A stretch of 64,000 nt of DNA from Saccharomonospora marina XMU15 (GCF_000244955.1 NZ_CM001439.1:2756628-2820627); one strand, 5' to 3'; positions 42,634 to 51,817 are shown, counted from the stretch's first letter. The notes: generated by a model from the letters alone, not told the origin. Translations and numbers: made by a program.

Positions 42634-44465
42634 GCGACTTCGCCGAAGCCGTGCGCGAGCGGTTGCTGGTGTGCGACGGCGCGATGGGCACCATGCTGCA
42701 CGCGGCGGGCAACTCGCTGGACCGTTCGTTGCCGGAGTTGAACCTGTCCAATCCCGAACTCGTCAGCACGGTCCACGAAAGCTACGTCGACGCGGGCGCC
42801 GACATCCTGCTGACCAACACGTTCGGCGCGAGCAGGCCGAGGCTGGCCGAACACGGCTTCTCCGGTGACCCCGGTGAGATCAACCGCGCCGGGGTGCGGT
42901 TGGCAAGGCAGGCGGCAAGGCAGGCTGGGCGGCCGATCTTCGTCGGCGGTTCGGTCGCGCCCGCGGTGAGTGCGGGCAGGCGGACCCAGGTCGGTGCCGC
43001 CGACCGCGCTGCCGCCGTGCGCGAACAGGTGCTGGCGCTGGCCGATGCGGGTGTGGATCTGCTGGTGCTGGAGACCTTCGGCTACCTCGACGAACTCGCC
43101 GAGGCGGTGGTGACCGCGTCGGCGGCCACCGGGTTGCCGATCCTGGCGCAGGCCACTTTCACCGCCGAGGGGCACACCCCCGGAGGGCAGACCCCGCACG
43201 AGGTGGTCACCGCGCTCGCCGAACTCGACGTCGCCGCGCTCGGGGTGAACTGCACCGTCGGCCCGCAACGCATGCTGGCGGTGGTGGAGCAGCTGCGCAG
43301 GCACACCACGCTGCCGCTGAGCGCGCAGCCCAACGCCGGGTTGCCGCGCAGGGTGCACGGCCGCCGGTTCGAGTACAGCCTCGATCACGACTACTTCGCC
43401 CGCTACGCCCGCCGCTGTGCCGAGCGGGGCGTGTCGATCGTCGGCGGTTGCTGCGGCACCACCCCCGGCCATGTCAGGGCCATCGCCGCGGCGGTGTCCG
43501 AGCTGGACGGCAGGAGGACCTCGCGGGGTCGGGCGGCCAAGGTAGCCGTCGCGGCGCCCGCGGAGCAGGGTGGGCTCGCGCGGCGCCTTGCCGACGGCGA
43601 CTTCGTCGTCGCGGCCGAGATCGCGCCACCGCAGGGCGGTGTCGCAGAGGAGGCCGCCGAGCTGGCGGCCGACCTGCGGCAACGGGGAGCCGAACTGATC
43701 CTCGTCTCCGGCGCGGGCGGCGCCAGAGCGCAGCTGAATTCGACCAGCCTGGCCCTGCACCTGCAGTCGCAGGTGGGCACCGAGACGATCGCGACGGTCA
43801 CCACCTGGGACAAGACCATCATGTCCCTGCAGGCCGATCTGCTGGGCGCACACGCCTTCGGCGCCCGTACGGTCGTGTGCGAGACCGGCAACCCGCCGCT
43901 GCGCGGCGACTACCCCAACGCCGACGGCATCTGGGAGGTCGACTCGGTAGGCCTCGTCGAGTTGGTGGCCGGACTCAACGACGGCCGCGACTGCGACGGT
44001 CTTTCGCTGGCCACGAAGACGTCCTTCCACATCGGAGCCCGCTGCAACCCCGGTGCCGAGGACGTCGACGCGGAGATCGCACGCACCCGCGCCAAGATCG
44101 CCGCGGGTGCCCAGTTCCTCATCACCAGGCCGGTGTACGAGCTGACCACGTTGCGCTGGATGGTGGCGGAGTTGTCCGACGAGGGTGTGCCGATAATCGT
44201 CGCCGTCTCGCCGCTGAGCGGGTTCGCCGAAGCCGAGTTCCTCGCCTACGAGGTACCCGATGTCACGGTTCCGATTTCGACACTGTCGACGCTGGCGCAG
44301 CGGGAACGTGCCGGTGACGACGGACGCGGCGTGGGTCTTCGGCTGGCGAGCGAACTGGTGGAGCAGGCTCGCTCACTGGCCGACGGTGTGCTGGTGGTGG
44401 TGCGCGACCACGACGCCGACGCGGCGGCGCGGTTGCTTGCGGCGGCGACGAGCCCGCCCGGCTGA
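42630..44465 (+). CDS. Homocysteine S-methyltransferase fused to methylenetetrahydrofolate reductase
   Basis: 611 residues. Residues ~1-300 are a Pfam S-methyl_trans barrel with the zinc cysteines near 208 (GVNCTVGP) and 273-274 (GGCCGTTPGH). Residues ~325-605 are an MTHFR barrel (GDFVVAAEIAPPQGGVAEEAAELAADLRQRGAELILVSG; FGARTVVCETGNPP; FLITRPVYELTTLRW). This is the YitJ-like architecture: the MTHFR half makes 5-methyl-THF and the barrel methylates homocysteine to methionine. The methyl donor could also be S-methylmethionine. It is followed after 116 bases by a stand-alone MTHFR. Confidence 0.9.
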   Translation: MSDFAEAVRERLLVCDGAMGTMLHAAGNSLDRSLPELNLSNPELVSTVHESYVDAGADILLTNTFGASRPRLAEHGFSGDPGEINRAGVRLARQAARQAGRPIFVGGSVAPAVSAGRRTQVGAADRAAAVREQVLALADAGVDLLVLETFGYLDELAEAVVTASAATGLPILAQATFTAEGHTPGGQTPHEVVTALAELDVAALGVNCTVGPQRMLAVVEQLRRHTTLPLSAQPNAGLPRRVHGRRFEYSLDHDYFARYARRCAERGVSIVGGCCGTTPGHVRAIAAAVSELDGRRTSRGRAAKVAVAAPAEQGGLARRLADGDFVVAAEIAPPQGGVAEEAAELAADLRQRGAELILVSGAGGARAQLNSTSLALHLQSQVGTETIATVTTWDKTIMSLQADLLGAHAFGARTVVCETGNPPLRGDYPNADGIWEVDSVGLVELVAGLNDGRDCDGLSLATKTSFHIGARCNPGAEDVDAEIARTRAKIAAGAQFLITRPVYELTTLRWMVAELSDEGVPIIVAVSPLSGFAEAEFLAYEVPDVTVPISTLSTLAQRERAGDDGRGVGLRLASELVEQARSLADGVLVVVRDHDADAAARLLAAATSPPG

Positions 44466-44513
44466 CGCCGAACTCGCTGAGCGAGCAGGCGAGGTCGGGC
44501 CGATAGTGGAGCG

Positions 44514-44585
44514 ATGAGTGCTGACCCGGTTGCCCGGGTGACCTGCCCGGTCGGTGCCGTCGAGATCCGGCCGGTGCTCGGGTGA
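44514..44585 (+). CDS. 23-codon ORF overlapping the MTHFR start
   Basis: ATG 44514 preceded by GTGGAG; the peptide begins MSADPVARVTCPVG and stops in a GTGA overlap with the next gene's GTG. The arrangement would couple translation of the MTHFR to this ORF. It has no recognised signature, and may be chance or a short leader. Confidence 0.3.
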   Translation: MSADPVARVTCPVGAVEIRPVLG

Positions 44586-45469
44586 GCCTCGGCCGGGCGT
44601 TCGCGGCGGGGCGGTTCGCCGTCACCGCCGAACTCGGTCCGCCCAGGGGAGCCGACCCCGGACAGGTCGAGGCAAGGGCGCGGGTGCTGCGCGGCCGGGT
44701 CGACGCGGTGAACGTGACCGACAATCCGGGCGCCACCGTGCGGATGTCGAGCCTGGCGGCGGCAGTGCTGGTGCTGCGCGCGGGCGTGGAGCCGGTCATG
44801 CAGCTGACCGGCAGGGACCGTAACCGGATGGCGGTACAGGCCGATTTGCTGGGTGCTGGGGCGCTGGGCATCCCGAACGTGCTGCTGCTGGCGGGGGACC
44901 CGCCCGGCGGGCAGGCCGTGCCGGTGTTCGACCTCGACAGCGTGCAGCTGTTGTGGACCGCCCGAACCCTGCGCGACCGCGGCAGGTTGCTGTCGGGCAG
45001 CAGGGTGGACCCGCCGCCGCATTGGCGGATCGGCTCGGTGGAGAACCCGTTCGTGCCGACGGTGCGCGAGCGCGCGGCGCGGCTCGGGACGAAGATCGCG
45101 GCGGGTGCGGAGTTCGTGCAGACGCAGTTCGTGTTCGACGTGGCCGGGTTCGCCCGCTGGATGGCGCAGGTGCGGGCGCTGGGCCTGCACGAGCGTTGCC
45201 GGATTCTCGCGGGAGTGGGCTACCCGCGGTCTCCGGCGATGCTGCACCACCTGCGCACCGGACTTCCCGGTGTTCGTGTCCCGGACGAGGTCGCCGACCG
45301 GTTGCTCGGGGTGCCGCCGCACCGGTTCCGGCAGGAGGGGCTACGGCTGTGCACCGAGATCATCGACCGGGTGCGCGAGATCGAGGGCGTCGCGGGGGTG
45401 CACGTGATGGCGTTCGGCGACGAGGCGGCCGCGGTGGAGATCGTCGAGCGTGCGGGGCTGACCGGGTGA
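44582..45469 (+). CDS. Methylenetetrahydrofolate reductase family protein (stand-alone)
   Basis: 295 residues from the GTG at 44582. The MTHFR barrel is shown by FAVTAELGPPRGADPGQVEARA, VDAVNVTDNPGATVRMSSLA, QADLLGAGALGIPNVLLLAGDPP and EFVQTQFVFDVAGFARWM. The DNPG region and the Gly-Asp-Pro-Pro loop match a paralogue group often found in corrinoid- and C1-metabolism operons rather than the classical MetF. The FAD-binding residues are plausible. It may use an alternative one-carbon carrier. It follows the fused enzyme, so the genome has two adjacent MTHFR domains. Confidence 0.85.
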   Translation: MSLGRAFAAGRFAVTAELGPPRGADPGQVEARARVLRGRVDAVNVTDNPGATVRMSSLAAAVLVLRAGVEPVMQLTGRDRNRMAVQADLLGAGALGIPNVLLLAGDPPGGQAVPVFDLDSVQLLWTARTLRDRGRLLSGSRVDPPPHWRIGSVENPFVPTVRERAARLGTKIAAGAEFVQTQFVFDVAGFARWMAQVRALGLHERCRILAGVGYPRSPAMLHHLRTGLPGVRVPDEVADRLLGVPPHRFRQEGLRLCTEIIDRVREIEGVAGVHVMAFGDEAAAVEIVERAGLTG

Positions 45470-45535
45470 GGCCGAGCCCTCGTCGACGTGCCGAATCGCG
45501 ACATCGTGCGCCGCCACCGCGGCACGGCGCTCCCG

Positions 45536-45640
45536 CGACGGGGAGTTCGCGGGCAGCAGCGGGGGACTCACGGGCGTGAGCGCAGAACTCGTGGGCCTGA
45601 GCGGGGGACTCGCGGGTGGGAGCGGGGGACTCGCGGGCGG
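45536..45640 (+). repeat. Five 21-bp tandem units (family copy 1)
   Basis: Five adjacent 21-base units with core GAGCGGGGGACTCGCGGG (units start at 45536, 45557, 45578, 45599 and 45620). The same unit appears in reverse orientation at 54403-54486. It lies between two convergent genes and, as an intergenic repeat, may help terminate transcription or serve as a protein site. Origin unknown. Confidence 0.75.
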
Positions 45641-45650
45641 GGCTGTGGTG

Positions 45651-46157
45651 TCACCACTCCCTGCGCTGCAGGCCCACCAACACCCGGTCGACGACCTCCG
45701 GGTCCGGCCCTGGTGCCTCCCCGTCGGGGTGCTCGGGAACCTGCGACCGTCGCTGGTCGCGCCGGGGTAGGCGTACCCGCTCGGCGGTCAGTCCCGGCGG
45801 CAGTGGGAGCTCGCACCACACCAGCTTGCCCCTGCCCTCCAGCGGGACCGCCCCGGTCTGCCTGCCACGCACGACCGGTGCCTCGTCGTGCGCACGCGCC
45901 ACCTGGTCGTCCTCGACCTCCACGAGCAGGCAGTCGCCGGAAAGGCGAAGCCGCACGGTGACGAAGCCGGGCGCGTCGGCGGCGGTCTTGTCCACCACCG
46001 CCTGCACCAGGTCGCGCGCGGCCGCGGCGACGTCGTCGAACATCTCCAGCAGCGACCACTCGGTGAGCTGGAAGCGGACGAAAAGGTCGGTGCAGTTGAC
46101 GGCGCTCTGCAGCGCGACGAGCCGAAGATCGTCGACCTGCGCGGTATGGGAGTTCAC
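45651..46157 (-). CDS. HATPase-domain regulatory protein (anti-sigma-factor-like)
   Basis: 168 residues from the GTG at 46157, chosen for GGAAGGA seven bases upstream. A single histidine-kinase-like ATPase fold: LRLVALQSAVNCTDLFVRFQL; EMFDDVAAAARDLVQAVVDK; VTVRLRLSGDCLLVEVEDD. The N-box and G-boxes are degenerate (VVRGRQTGAVPLEGRGKLVWCELPL), as in actinobacterial RsbW-like ATP-binding proteins found beside conservons. It is likely a cytosolic regulator of sigma factor or kinase signalling. It diverges from the conservon across ~315 bases. Confidence 0.6.
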   Translation of the reverse strand: MNSHTAQVDDLRLVALQSAVNCTDLFVRFQLTEWSLLEMFDDVAAAARDLVQAVVDKTAADAPGFVTVRLRLSGDCLLVEVEDDQVARAHDEAPVVRGRQTGAVPLEGRGKLVWCELPLPPGLTAERVRLPRRDQRRSQVPEHPDGEAPGPDPEVVDRVLVGLQRREW

Positions 46158-46471
46158 TGCGAATCCTTCCACGATCACGCCTCACCGAGCTGTCCGACGG
46201 CCAATCTTGCGCACCAGGGCCCGTATCTTGCCAAAGCCCACCGACCGGCTGGCAACCGAGGGTGTGCGTTCCGTGCCGCGTTGTGCAGCTCGAACGGGTG
46301 TTGACCGGTCCGATGCGCCGCGGCGGGGCTAATAGCACATCACCCGCAGCGACGACTCACGGACCGGTTGTGGACAAGATAACCCGTCCGTGCTTGCATA
46401 GCCCCCGTCGGTCAACGGGGTGACCGAACTCCCTTGAGGGCCCGTACGCGACAAGAAGGTTGTGGACTGCC
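46158..46471. promoter_or_regulatory. Divergent promoter region of the conservon
   Basis: Contains TCGGTCA (46408-46414) and TGACCGA (46421-46427), a 7-bp inverted repeat with a six-base spacer 45 bases before the kinase ATG. No gene is visible in this 314-base stretch. The dyad is a candidate operator for conservon autoregulation; nothing else stands out. Confidence 0.4.
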
Positions 46472-47794
46472 ATGGCGAGGCGGGCAAGAGCACGCGACTT
46501 GCTGGATCGCTCACGTGTTTTGCTGGACCGTTCGCGGGTGGCGGCGGCCCAGTTCCTGGCCAATCCGCGGCCGCCGGCGGCACCTGTGCCACTGCCCGCG
46601 GCGGAAAGGCCTGCTATCGAGGCGCCGCCGGCCGCACCCGTAGCCGCGGGTGGCGACTCCGAACAGGCGCTCATCGACATCTGCGCGAGCATCGCGCTGC
46701 GCGACCTCAACCTCGTCGACTCGCTGCTCTCCCAACTCGAGGAGATGGAGAGCAAGGAGGAGGACGACCGCAGGCTCGCCCAGCTCTACCGGCTCGACCA
46801 CCTGGCGACCCGGTTGCGCCGCAACGCGGAGAACCTGCGCGTACTCGCGGGCCGCGATGCCAGCGACATGACCTCCGACACGGCGTCGCTCGTCGACGCC
46901 GTTCGCGCCGCCATGTCCTCCATCGACCAGTACTCCCGCATCACGATCGGCCGCGTGGTCTCGCTCGGTGTCGTCGGCTTCGCCGCGGAGGACCTGAGCA
47001 GGCTGCTCGCCGAGCTGCTCGACAACGCCGCGAACCAGTCCCCGCCGAACTCGCTGGTGCGGGTGAGCGCACACCTGACCGAGCAGGGCAGCGTGCTGGT
47101 GCGGATCGAGGACGAGGGCATCGGCCTGCCTCCTGAGCGGCTGCGCGAGCTCAACGAGCGGCTGTCCACCGCACCGGTGCTCGACGACGACGCGGTTCGG
47201 CACATGGGGCTGGCGGTGGTCCGCAGGCTCGCGGCCAGGCACGAGATGCGGGTGTCGCTGGAACGCAGGCTGCCCCACGGCACCACCGCGACGGTGCTGC
47301 TTCCCGGCTCGTTGGTGGCGGAGTTGCCGGAAGCAGGCTGGTCGGGCACCCAGACCGTGGTCGTGTCGCAGCCTGCGCCCAACGGCAGCACACCTCGGCC
47401 TGCGGGCGCCTTCCAACCGGCGGCCGCATCCGGTTCGTCGGTGCTCACGGAGCCGCCCGCCACCACCGCGAGCGGGCTGCCGCAGCGCAACGCCACCTCC
47501 GCACCGCCGCGCGAGCACGAACCCGCCCCGTTGCCAAGGCCGAGGCCGGTGCCTTCGGACGGGGGGACCACACCCAGCGGCCTGCCGCGCCGGGTGTCCC
47601 GGAGTCTGAAGAACCCCTCCGGTGAGCGTGACCAGGCCCCCGCCCCCGTGGAGAAGGAGCCGGACTGGCCGGACCCGGAGGGCCACGAGAAGTTGCTCGC
47701 CGACCTCGACGCCTTCTCCGACGGTGAGCAGACCGCACGCGCGCAACGGCGCGACAGCGGTGAAGCGGACTCGAGTTCTGAGGAAGAGCAGTGA
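46472..47794 (+). CDS. Conservon histidine kinase-like protein (CvnA-type, no sensor domain)
   Basis: 440 residues from the ATG at 46472 (a TTG at 46460 also fits). Dimerisation helix with RLDHLATRLRRNAENLRVLAG, N-box LAELLDNAANQSPPNSLVRVS, G1 box DEGIGLPPERL and G2 GLAVVRRLAARHEMRVSLERR. The C-terminal ~150 residues are Pro/Ala/Ser-rich and probably disordered. It has no transmembrane segment, so it acts in the cytosol, unlike membrane CvnA proteins. It is followed by roadblock, DUF742 and GTPase genes, the conservon order. Confidence 0.8.
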   Translation: MARRARARDLLDRSRVLLDRSRVAAAQFLANPRPPAAPVPLPAAERPAIEAPPAAPVAAGGDSEQALIDICASIALRDLNLVDSLLSQLEEMESKEEDDRRLAQLYRLDHLATRLRRNAENLRVLAGRDASDMTSDTASLVDAVRAAMSSIDQYSRITIGRVVSLGVVGFAAEDLSRLLAELLDNAANQSPPNSLVRVSAHLTEQGSVLVRIEDEGIGLPPERLRELNERLSTAPVLDDDAVRHMGLAVVRRLAARHEMRVSLERRLPHGTTATVLLPGSLVAELPEAGWSGTQTVVVSQPAPNGSTPRPAGAFQPAAASGSSVLTEPPATTASGLPQRNATSAPPREHEPAPLPRPRPVPSDGGTTPSGLPRRVSRSLKNPSGERDQAPAPVEKEPDWPDPEGHEKLLADLDAFSDGEQTARAQRRDSGEADSSSEEEQ

Positions 47795-48231
47795 CGGCCG
47801 ACATCGAATCCCACAACCAGAACTTCTCGTGGCTGATCAACGACTTCGTCCGCAAGGTCCACGGCGTCACGCACGCGTTGATCATGTCGTCGGACGGGTT
47901 CCCGCTGACCTGTTCCGATCAGGTCAGCAGCGAGGACGCGGAGCAACTCGCCGCCATCGCCAGCGGGTTGCTCAGCCTGGCCCGCAACAGCGCGACGTTG
48001 TTCGACAAGGGCACCTGCGAGCAGATCATCATCCGGCTGTCGCAGGGGTACTTCCTGTTCATGGGCATCGGGTCGGGAGCGGGGCTCGCGGTGCTGACCG
48101 GGCCCGACTGCGACATGAAGGTCGTCGCCTACGAGATGACGCAGTTCGTCACCAACGCCGGTCACGCGCTGACGCCCGAAATACGTGCCGACCTGCGCCG
48201 CGTGCTGACAGCGCGCAGGACCCAGGGCTGA
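47791..48231 (+). CDS. Roadblock/LC7-domain protein (CvnB-type)
   Basis: 146 residues from the GTG at 47791, overlapping the kinase stop by four bases. SWLINDFVRKVHGVTHALIMSSDGFPLTCSDQVSSEDAEQLAAIASGLLSLARNSATLF is the Roadblock/LC7 fold of conservon CvnB proteins, which modulate the CvnD GTPase. It is cytosolic. Position and overlap indicate co-translation with the kinase. Confidence 0.9.
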   Translation: MTADIESHNQNFSWLINDFVRKVHGVTHALIMSSDGFPLTCSDQVSSEDAEQLAAIASGLLSLARNSATLFDKGTCEQIIIRLSQGYFLFMGIGSGAGLAVLTGPDCDMKVVAYEMTQFVTNAGHALTPEIRADLRRVLTARRTQG

Positions 48232-48254
48232 CAGCGGCGAGGATGTGAGAACGC

Positions 48255-48632
48255 ATGTCCGATGAGAACGGTGCCGGTCAGCCGAAGAAGATGCGCAGCA
48301 AGCGCATCCGTCCCTACGCACTCACCGGAGGGCGCACCAAACCGCGTTACGACCTGCTGGTGGAGACGCTGATCTCCGTGCCGCACTACGACCCCAGCCT
48401 GAGCGACTCGCTGATGCCCGAGTCGCGCAAGCTGTACGAGCGGGCCCGCACCCGCGTTTCGATCGCCGAGCTTTCCGTTCTGCTCGGCATTCCGCTGGGG
48501 GTCGTCCGGGTTCTGGTGAGCGACCTGGCCGCACAGGGCGCGATCTACATACACCCGACGGCGCACGCCTACCAGCACGATCGCAACGTACTCGAGAGGA
48601 TCCTCGATGGACTCAAGCGGCTACCGGCCTGA
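48255..48632 (+). CDS. DUF742 protein (CvnC-type)
   Basis: 125 residues. IRPYALTGGRTKPRYDLLVETLISVPHY, PESRKLYERARTRVSIAELSVLLGIPLGVVRVLVSDLAAQGAIYIHP and a tail DRNVLERILDGLKRL are the DUF742 signature with a helix-turn-helix-like core. Conservon CvnC proteins bind the kinase and GTPase. It overlaps the GTPase gene by 26 bases. Confidence 0.9.
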   Translation: MSDENGAGQPKKMRSKRIRPYALTGGRTKPRYDLLVETLISVPHYDPSLSDSLMPESRKLYERARTRVSIAELSVLLGIPLGVVRVLVSDLAAQGAIYIHPTAHAYQHDRNVLERILDGLKRLPA

Positions 48633-49254
48633 ATCCGGGCTCGCGGCACCGGAAGGAGAGGACGACGCCGGTCTGCTCACGGTTTCCGCGAAGATCGTCA
48701 TCGCGGGCGGCTTCGGTGTCGGCAAGACGACGTTCGTCGGATCGGTTTCCGAGGTACCGCCACTCAACACCGAGGCGTGGATGACGGAGGCGGGCTCCGA
48801 CATCGACGAGTTGCCGCCCAACGGGTCGAAGTCCACGACCACCGTGGCCATGGACTTCGGGCGTATCACCCTGCACTCGGACCTGTTGCTGTACCTGTTC
48901 GGCACGCCGGGGCAGGCCCGGTTCTGGTTCCTGTGGGACGACCTCTCGCGCGGAGCGCTCGGCGCGATCGTGCTCGTCGACACCAGGCGCATCGACCAGT
49001 CCTTCGCGGCCATCAACTACTTCGAGAACGACTCCGACCTGCCGTTCATCGTCGCCGTCAACAAGTTCGACGGGCAGCTCGCACACGATCTCGACGAGGT
49101 GCGCGACGCACTGGCGCTCAACCCCGACGTTCCATTGATCACCTGCGACGCCCGCGACCCGGCGTCCACCGCGCAGGCGTTGCGGGAGCTCGTCTCCTAC
49201 ACCTTGTCGCTGGCGGAGCTGTCGGAACCGGGGAGGGTCAGGGCGAATGCGTAG
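48607..49254 (+). CDS. Conservon GTP-binding protein (CvnD-type)
   Basis: 215 residues. G1 P-loop GGFGVGKTTFVGS, G3-like LFGTPGQARFWFLW and G4 VAVNKFDGQ mark a Ras-like GTPase of the CvnD type. Dinucleotide switching would be stimulated by the roadblock partner. The start at ATG 48607 lies inside the DUF742 gene, as in other conservons. Its stop overlaps the first monooxygenase start by eight bases, so the monooxygenase is coupled to it. Confidence 0.9.
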   Translation: MDSSGYRPESGLAAPEGEDDAGLLTVSAKIVIAGGFGVGKTTFVGSVSEVPPLNTEAWMTEAGSDIDELPPNGSKSTTTVAMDFGRITLHSDLLLYLFGTPGQARFWFLWDDLSRGALGAIVLVDTRRIDQSFAAINYFENDSDLPFIVAVNKFDGQLAHDLDEVRDALALNPDVPLITCDARDPASTAQALRELVSYTLSLAELSEPGRVRANA

Positions 49255-50497
49255 TGTCCTCATCGTCGGAGCAGGCCAGTCGGGTTTGCAGCTCGCTCTG
49301 ACGTTGCGGGAGTACGACTACGACGTCACGGTGATGTCGGCGCGAACGCCGGACGAGATCCGCGGCGGTCGCATCATGTCCACGCAGTGCATGTTCCACG
49401 ATGCCTTGCAGCACGAGCGGGACCACGGGTTGAACCTGTGGGAGTCGCAGACGGTCAACGTGGAGGGGCTCGGAGTCTCCATCGCCGGGCCGGATTCGAG
49501 CAGGGTGCTGGACTGGTTCTGCCGCCTGGACAACTACGCGCAGTCGGTGGACCAGCGCGTGAAGATGGCGGGCTGGCTGGAACTCTTCGAGCGGCGCGGC
49601 GGCAAGCTGATCATCCACGGGGTGACCACTGCGGATCTGGACTCGCTGTCGTCGATGTACGACCTGGTGGTGGTGGCCGCGGGCAAGGGCGAACTGGTCG
49701 GTCTGTTCGACCGCGACGACGCCCGCTCGCCCTACTCCACGCCGCAGCGGATTCTGTCAGTGGTCTACGCCCACGGCGTGCAGCGCAGGCCGGAACACCC
49801 CGAGTCCGCCGCGGTGCGTTTCAGCATCATTCCCGGTGTCGGCGAGCTGTTCATGATCCCCGCCTACACCCTCAGCGGCAACTGCGACATCCTGTTCTTC
49901 GAGGGCATCCCCGGCGGCCCGCTCGACTGCTGGGACGACCGGCCGGGACCGCAGGAGCACCTCGACCGGACACTGGAACTGATGCGGCGCTACCTGCCGT
50001 GGGAGTACGAGCGCAGCCGCAACGCCGAACTCACCGACTCCAAGGCCACACTCACCGGCTCCTACCCGCCGGTGGTGCGCAAGCCGGTGGGCGAGTTGCC
50101 ATCCGGCAACATCGTGCTCGGCATGGCCGACGTCGTGGTGGCCAACGACCCGATCACCGGGCAGGGTTCCAACAACGCCGCCAAGTGCGCCGCCGTGTAC
50201 CTGGACCGCATCCTGCGACGTGGCAGCGAGCCGTTCGACAGGCAGTGGATGCACGACACGTTCGAGGCCTACTGGGACTACGCCCAGCACGTGACACAGT
50301 GGACGAACGCGATGCTGCAACCACCGCCACCGCACGTGATGGACATCCTGGGAGCGGCACAGCACAACGAGGCGGTCGCTCACCGGTTCGTCAACGGCTT
50401 CTGCGATCCCTCGGATTTCCAGCACTGGTTCATGGACCCGGAGAAGGCGGCAGCCTACCTCGCGTCCGTCGGCGCCGGTCGAGCAGGCGGGCGCTGA
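49247..50497 (+). CDS. Styrene/indole monooxygenase-like FAD protein (StyA-type), copy 1
   Basis: 416 residues. The N-terminal FAD motif VLIVGAGQSGLQLALTLREYDYDVTVMSARTPDEIRGGRIMSTQCMFHDAL and the C-terminal GMADVVVANDPITGQGSNNAAKCA match the styrene/indole monooxygenase family of group E flavoproteins. These need a separate flavin reductase (StyB), which is not nearby. They epoxidise or hydroxylate small aromatics with FADH2 and O2. It starts inside the GTPase gene, suggesting that output of the conservon controls a monooxygenase rather than the P450 seen in Streptomyces conservons. The substrate is unknown. Confidence 0.85.
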   Translation: MRSVLIVGAGQSGLQLALTLREYDYDVTVMSARTPDEIRGGRIMSTQCMFHDALQHERDHGLNLWESQTVNVEGLGVSIAGPDSSRVLDWFCRLDNYAQSVDQRVKMAGWLELFERRGGKLIIHGVTTADLDSLSSMYDLVVVAAGKGELVGLFDRDDARSPYSTPQRILSVVYAHGVQRRPEHPESAAVRFSIIPGVGELFMIPAYTLSGNCDILFFEGIPGGPLDCWDDRPGPQEHLDRTLELMRRYLPWEYERSRNAELTDSKATLTGSYPPVVRKPVGELPSGNIVLGMADVVVANDPITGQGSNNAAKCAAVYLDRILRRGSEPFDRQWMHDTFEAYWDYAQHVTQWTNAMLQPPPPHVMDILGAAQHNEAVAHRFVNGFCDPSDFQHWFMDPEKAAAYLASVGAGRAGGR

Positions 50498-50549
50498 CCG
50501 GTGTCGGCACAGTAGGGGACAACAACGAAATACGGGAGGGCTCGCGCGG

Positions 50550-51788
50550 ATGCGCAAGATCCTGATCGTCGGCGCAGGCCAGTCGGGTCTGCAGTTGGCG
50601 CTGACATTGCGGCAGCACGACTACGACGTCACCGTGATGTCGGCGCGGACACCGGACGAGATCCGGGCCGCGCGGGTGATGTCGACCCAGTGCATGTTCG
50701 ACGACGCGCTCACCATCGAACGTAAGCACGGAGTCAACCTGTGGGACGACGTGGCGCCCGCAATCACCCATCAGGGCTTCTCGCTGGCAGGACCCGACGG
50801 TGATCGGGCGCTCAACTGGGCGGGGGAGTGGCCTGGTCCGGCGCAGTCGGTGGACCAGCGGGTCAAGATGGCCCGCTGGCTCGAGCTGTTCGAGGAGTGG
50901 GGCGGCAAGGTCATCATCCACGGTGTCACCACGGCCGACCTCAACACGCTCGCCGGGATGTACGACCTGACGATCGTGGCAGCGGGCAAGGGGGAACTGG
51001 TGGAGTTGTTCGACCGGGACGACTCGCGGTCGGTGCACACGCGGCCACAGCGGGCGCTGTCGGTGGCCTACCTGCACGGCGTGCGGCCGCGTCCGGAACT
51101 GCCGGGCTCGGTATACGTGTGGATGAACATCATCCCCGGCATCGGCGAGAACATCAACATCCCGGGTTACACGCTCAGCGGCTCCTGCGACATCCTCTAC
51201 ATGTCCGGGATTCCCGGCGGCCCCTTCGACGCCTTCTCCGACCGGCCCGACCCCTACGAGCAGGTACGAAGGCACCTTGAGCTGCTCAAACAGTACATCC
51301 CGTGGGAGTACGAGCGGTTCAAGGACGCCGAGCTGACCGACCCGAAGGGGACCCTGACCGGCGGCTACCCGCCGGTGGTGCGCAAGCCGGTGGGCGAGTT
51401 GCCCTCGGGCAACATCGTGCTCGGCATGGCCGACGTCGTGGTGGCCAACGACCCGGTCACCGGGCAGGGCTCCAACAACGCGGCACGCTGCGCGGAGGTC
51501 TACCTCGACGGAATCCTCGGCCGTGCCGACCAGCCGTTCGACGCGGACTGGATGCGGCAGACGTTCGAGCGCTACTGGGAGCACGCTCGTCACGTCACCC
51601 GGTTCACCAACATGATGCTGGAGCCGCCGCCGGAGCACGTGCAGATGATTCTGGGCGCGGCGCAGACCAACCAGGTCGTGGCCGACCGGTTCGCCAACGG
51701 CGTCAACAACCCTTCCGATCTCTCGGACTGGTTCTTCGAACCGGAGGACGCTGCCGCCTACCTCCAGCGGGTCACGCCCGGCGACTGA
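50550..51788 (+). CDS. Styrene/indole monooxygenase-like FAD protein, copy 2
   Basis: 412 residues, with a GGAGGG ribosome site, 52 bases after copy 1. It is clearly paralogous to copy 1 over the full length: same VGAGQSGLQLALTLRQHDYDVTVMSARTPDEIR start, PPVVRKPVGELPSGNIVLGMADVVVANDPVTGQGSNNAA block and C-terminal ILGAAQ motif. The two differ most in the middle (the NYAQ versus PGPAQ surface and IPGVGELFMIP versus IPGIGENINIP), so they may take different substrates or form a heteromer (inference). The terminator at 51818-51856 follows it. Confidence 0.85.
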   Translation: MRKILIVGAGQSGLQLALTLRQHDYDVTVMSARTPDEIRAARVMSTQCMFDDALTIERKHGVNLWDDVAPAITHQGFSLAGPDGDRALNWAGEWPGPAQSVDQRVKMARWLELFEEWGGKVIIHGVTTADLNTLAGMYDLTIVAAGKGELVELFDRDDSRSVHTRPQRALSVAYLHGVRPRPELPGSVYVWMNIIPGIGENINIPGYTLSGSCDILYMSGIPGGPFDAFSDRPDPYEQVRRHLELLKQYIPWEYERFKDAELTDPKGTLTGGYPPVVRKPVGELPSGNIVLGMADVVVANDPVTGQGSNNAARCAEVYLDGILGRADQPFDADWMRQTFERYWEHARHVTRFTNMMLEPPPEHVQMILGAAQTNQVVADRFANGVNNPSDLSDWFFEPEDAAAYLQRVTPGD

Positions 51789-51817
51789 AACAGCACACCC
51801 AGCGGCGAGTTCGCCGC

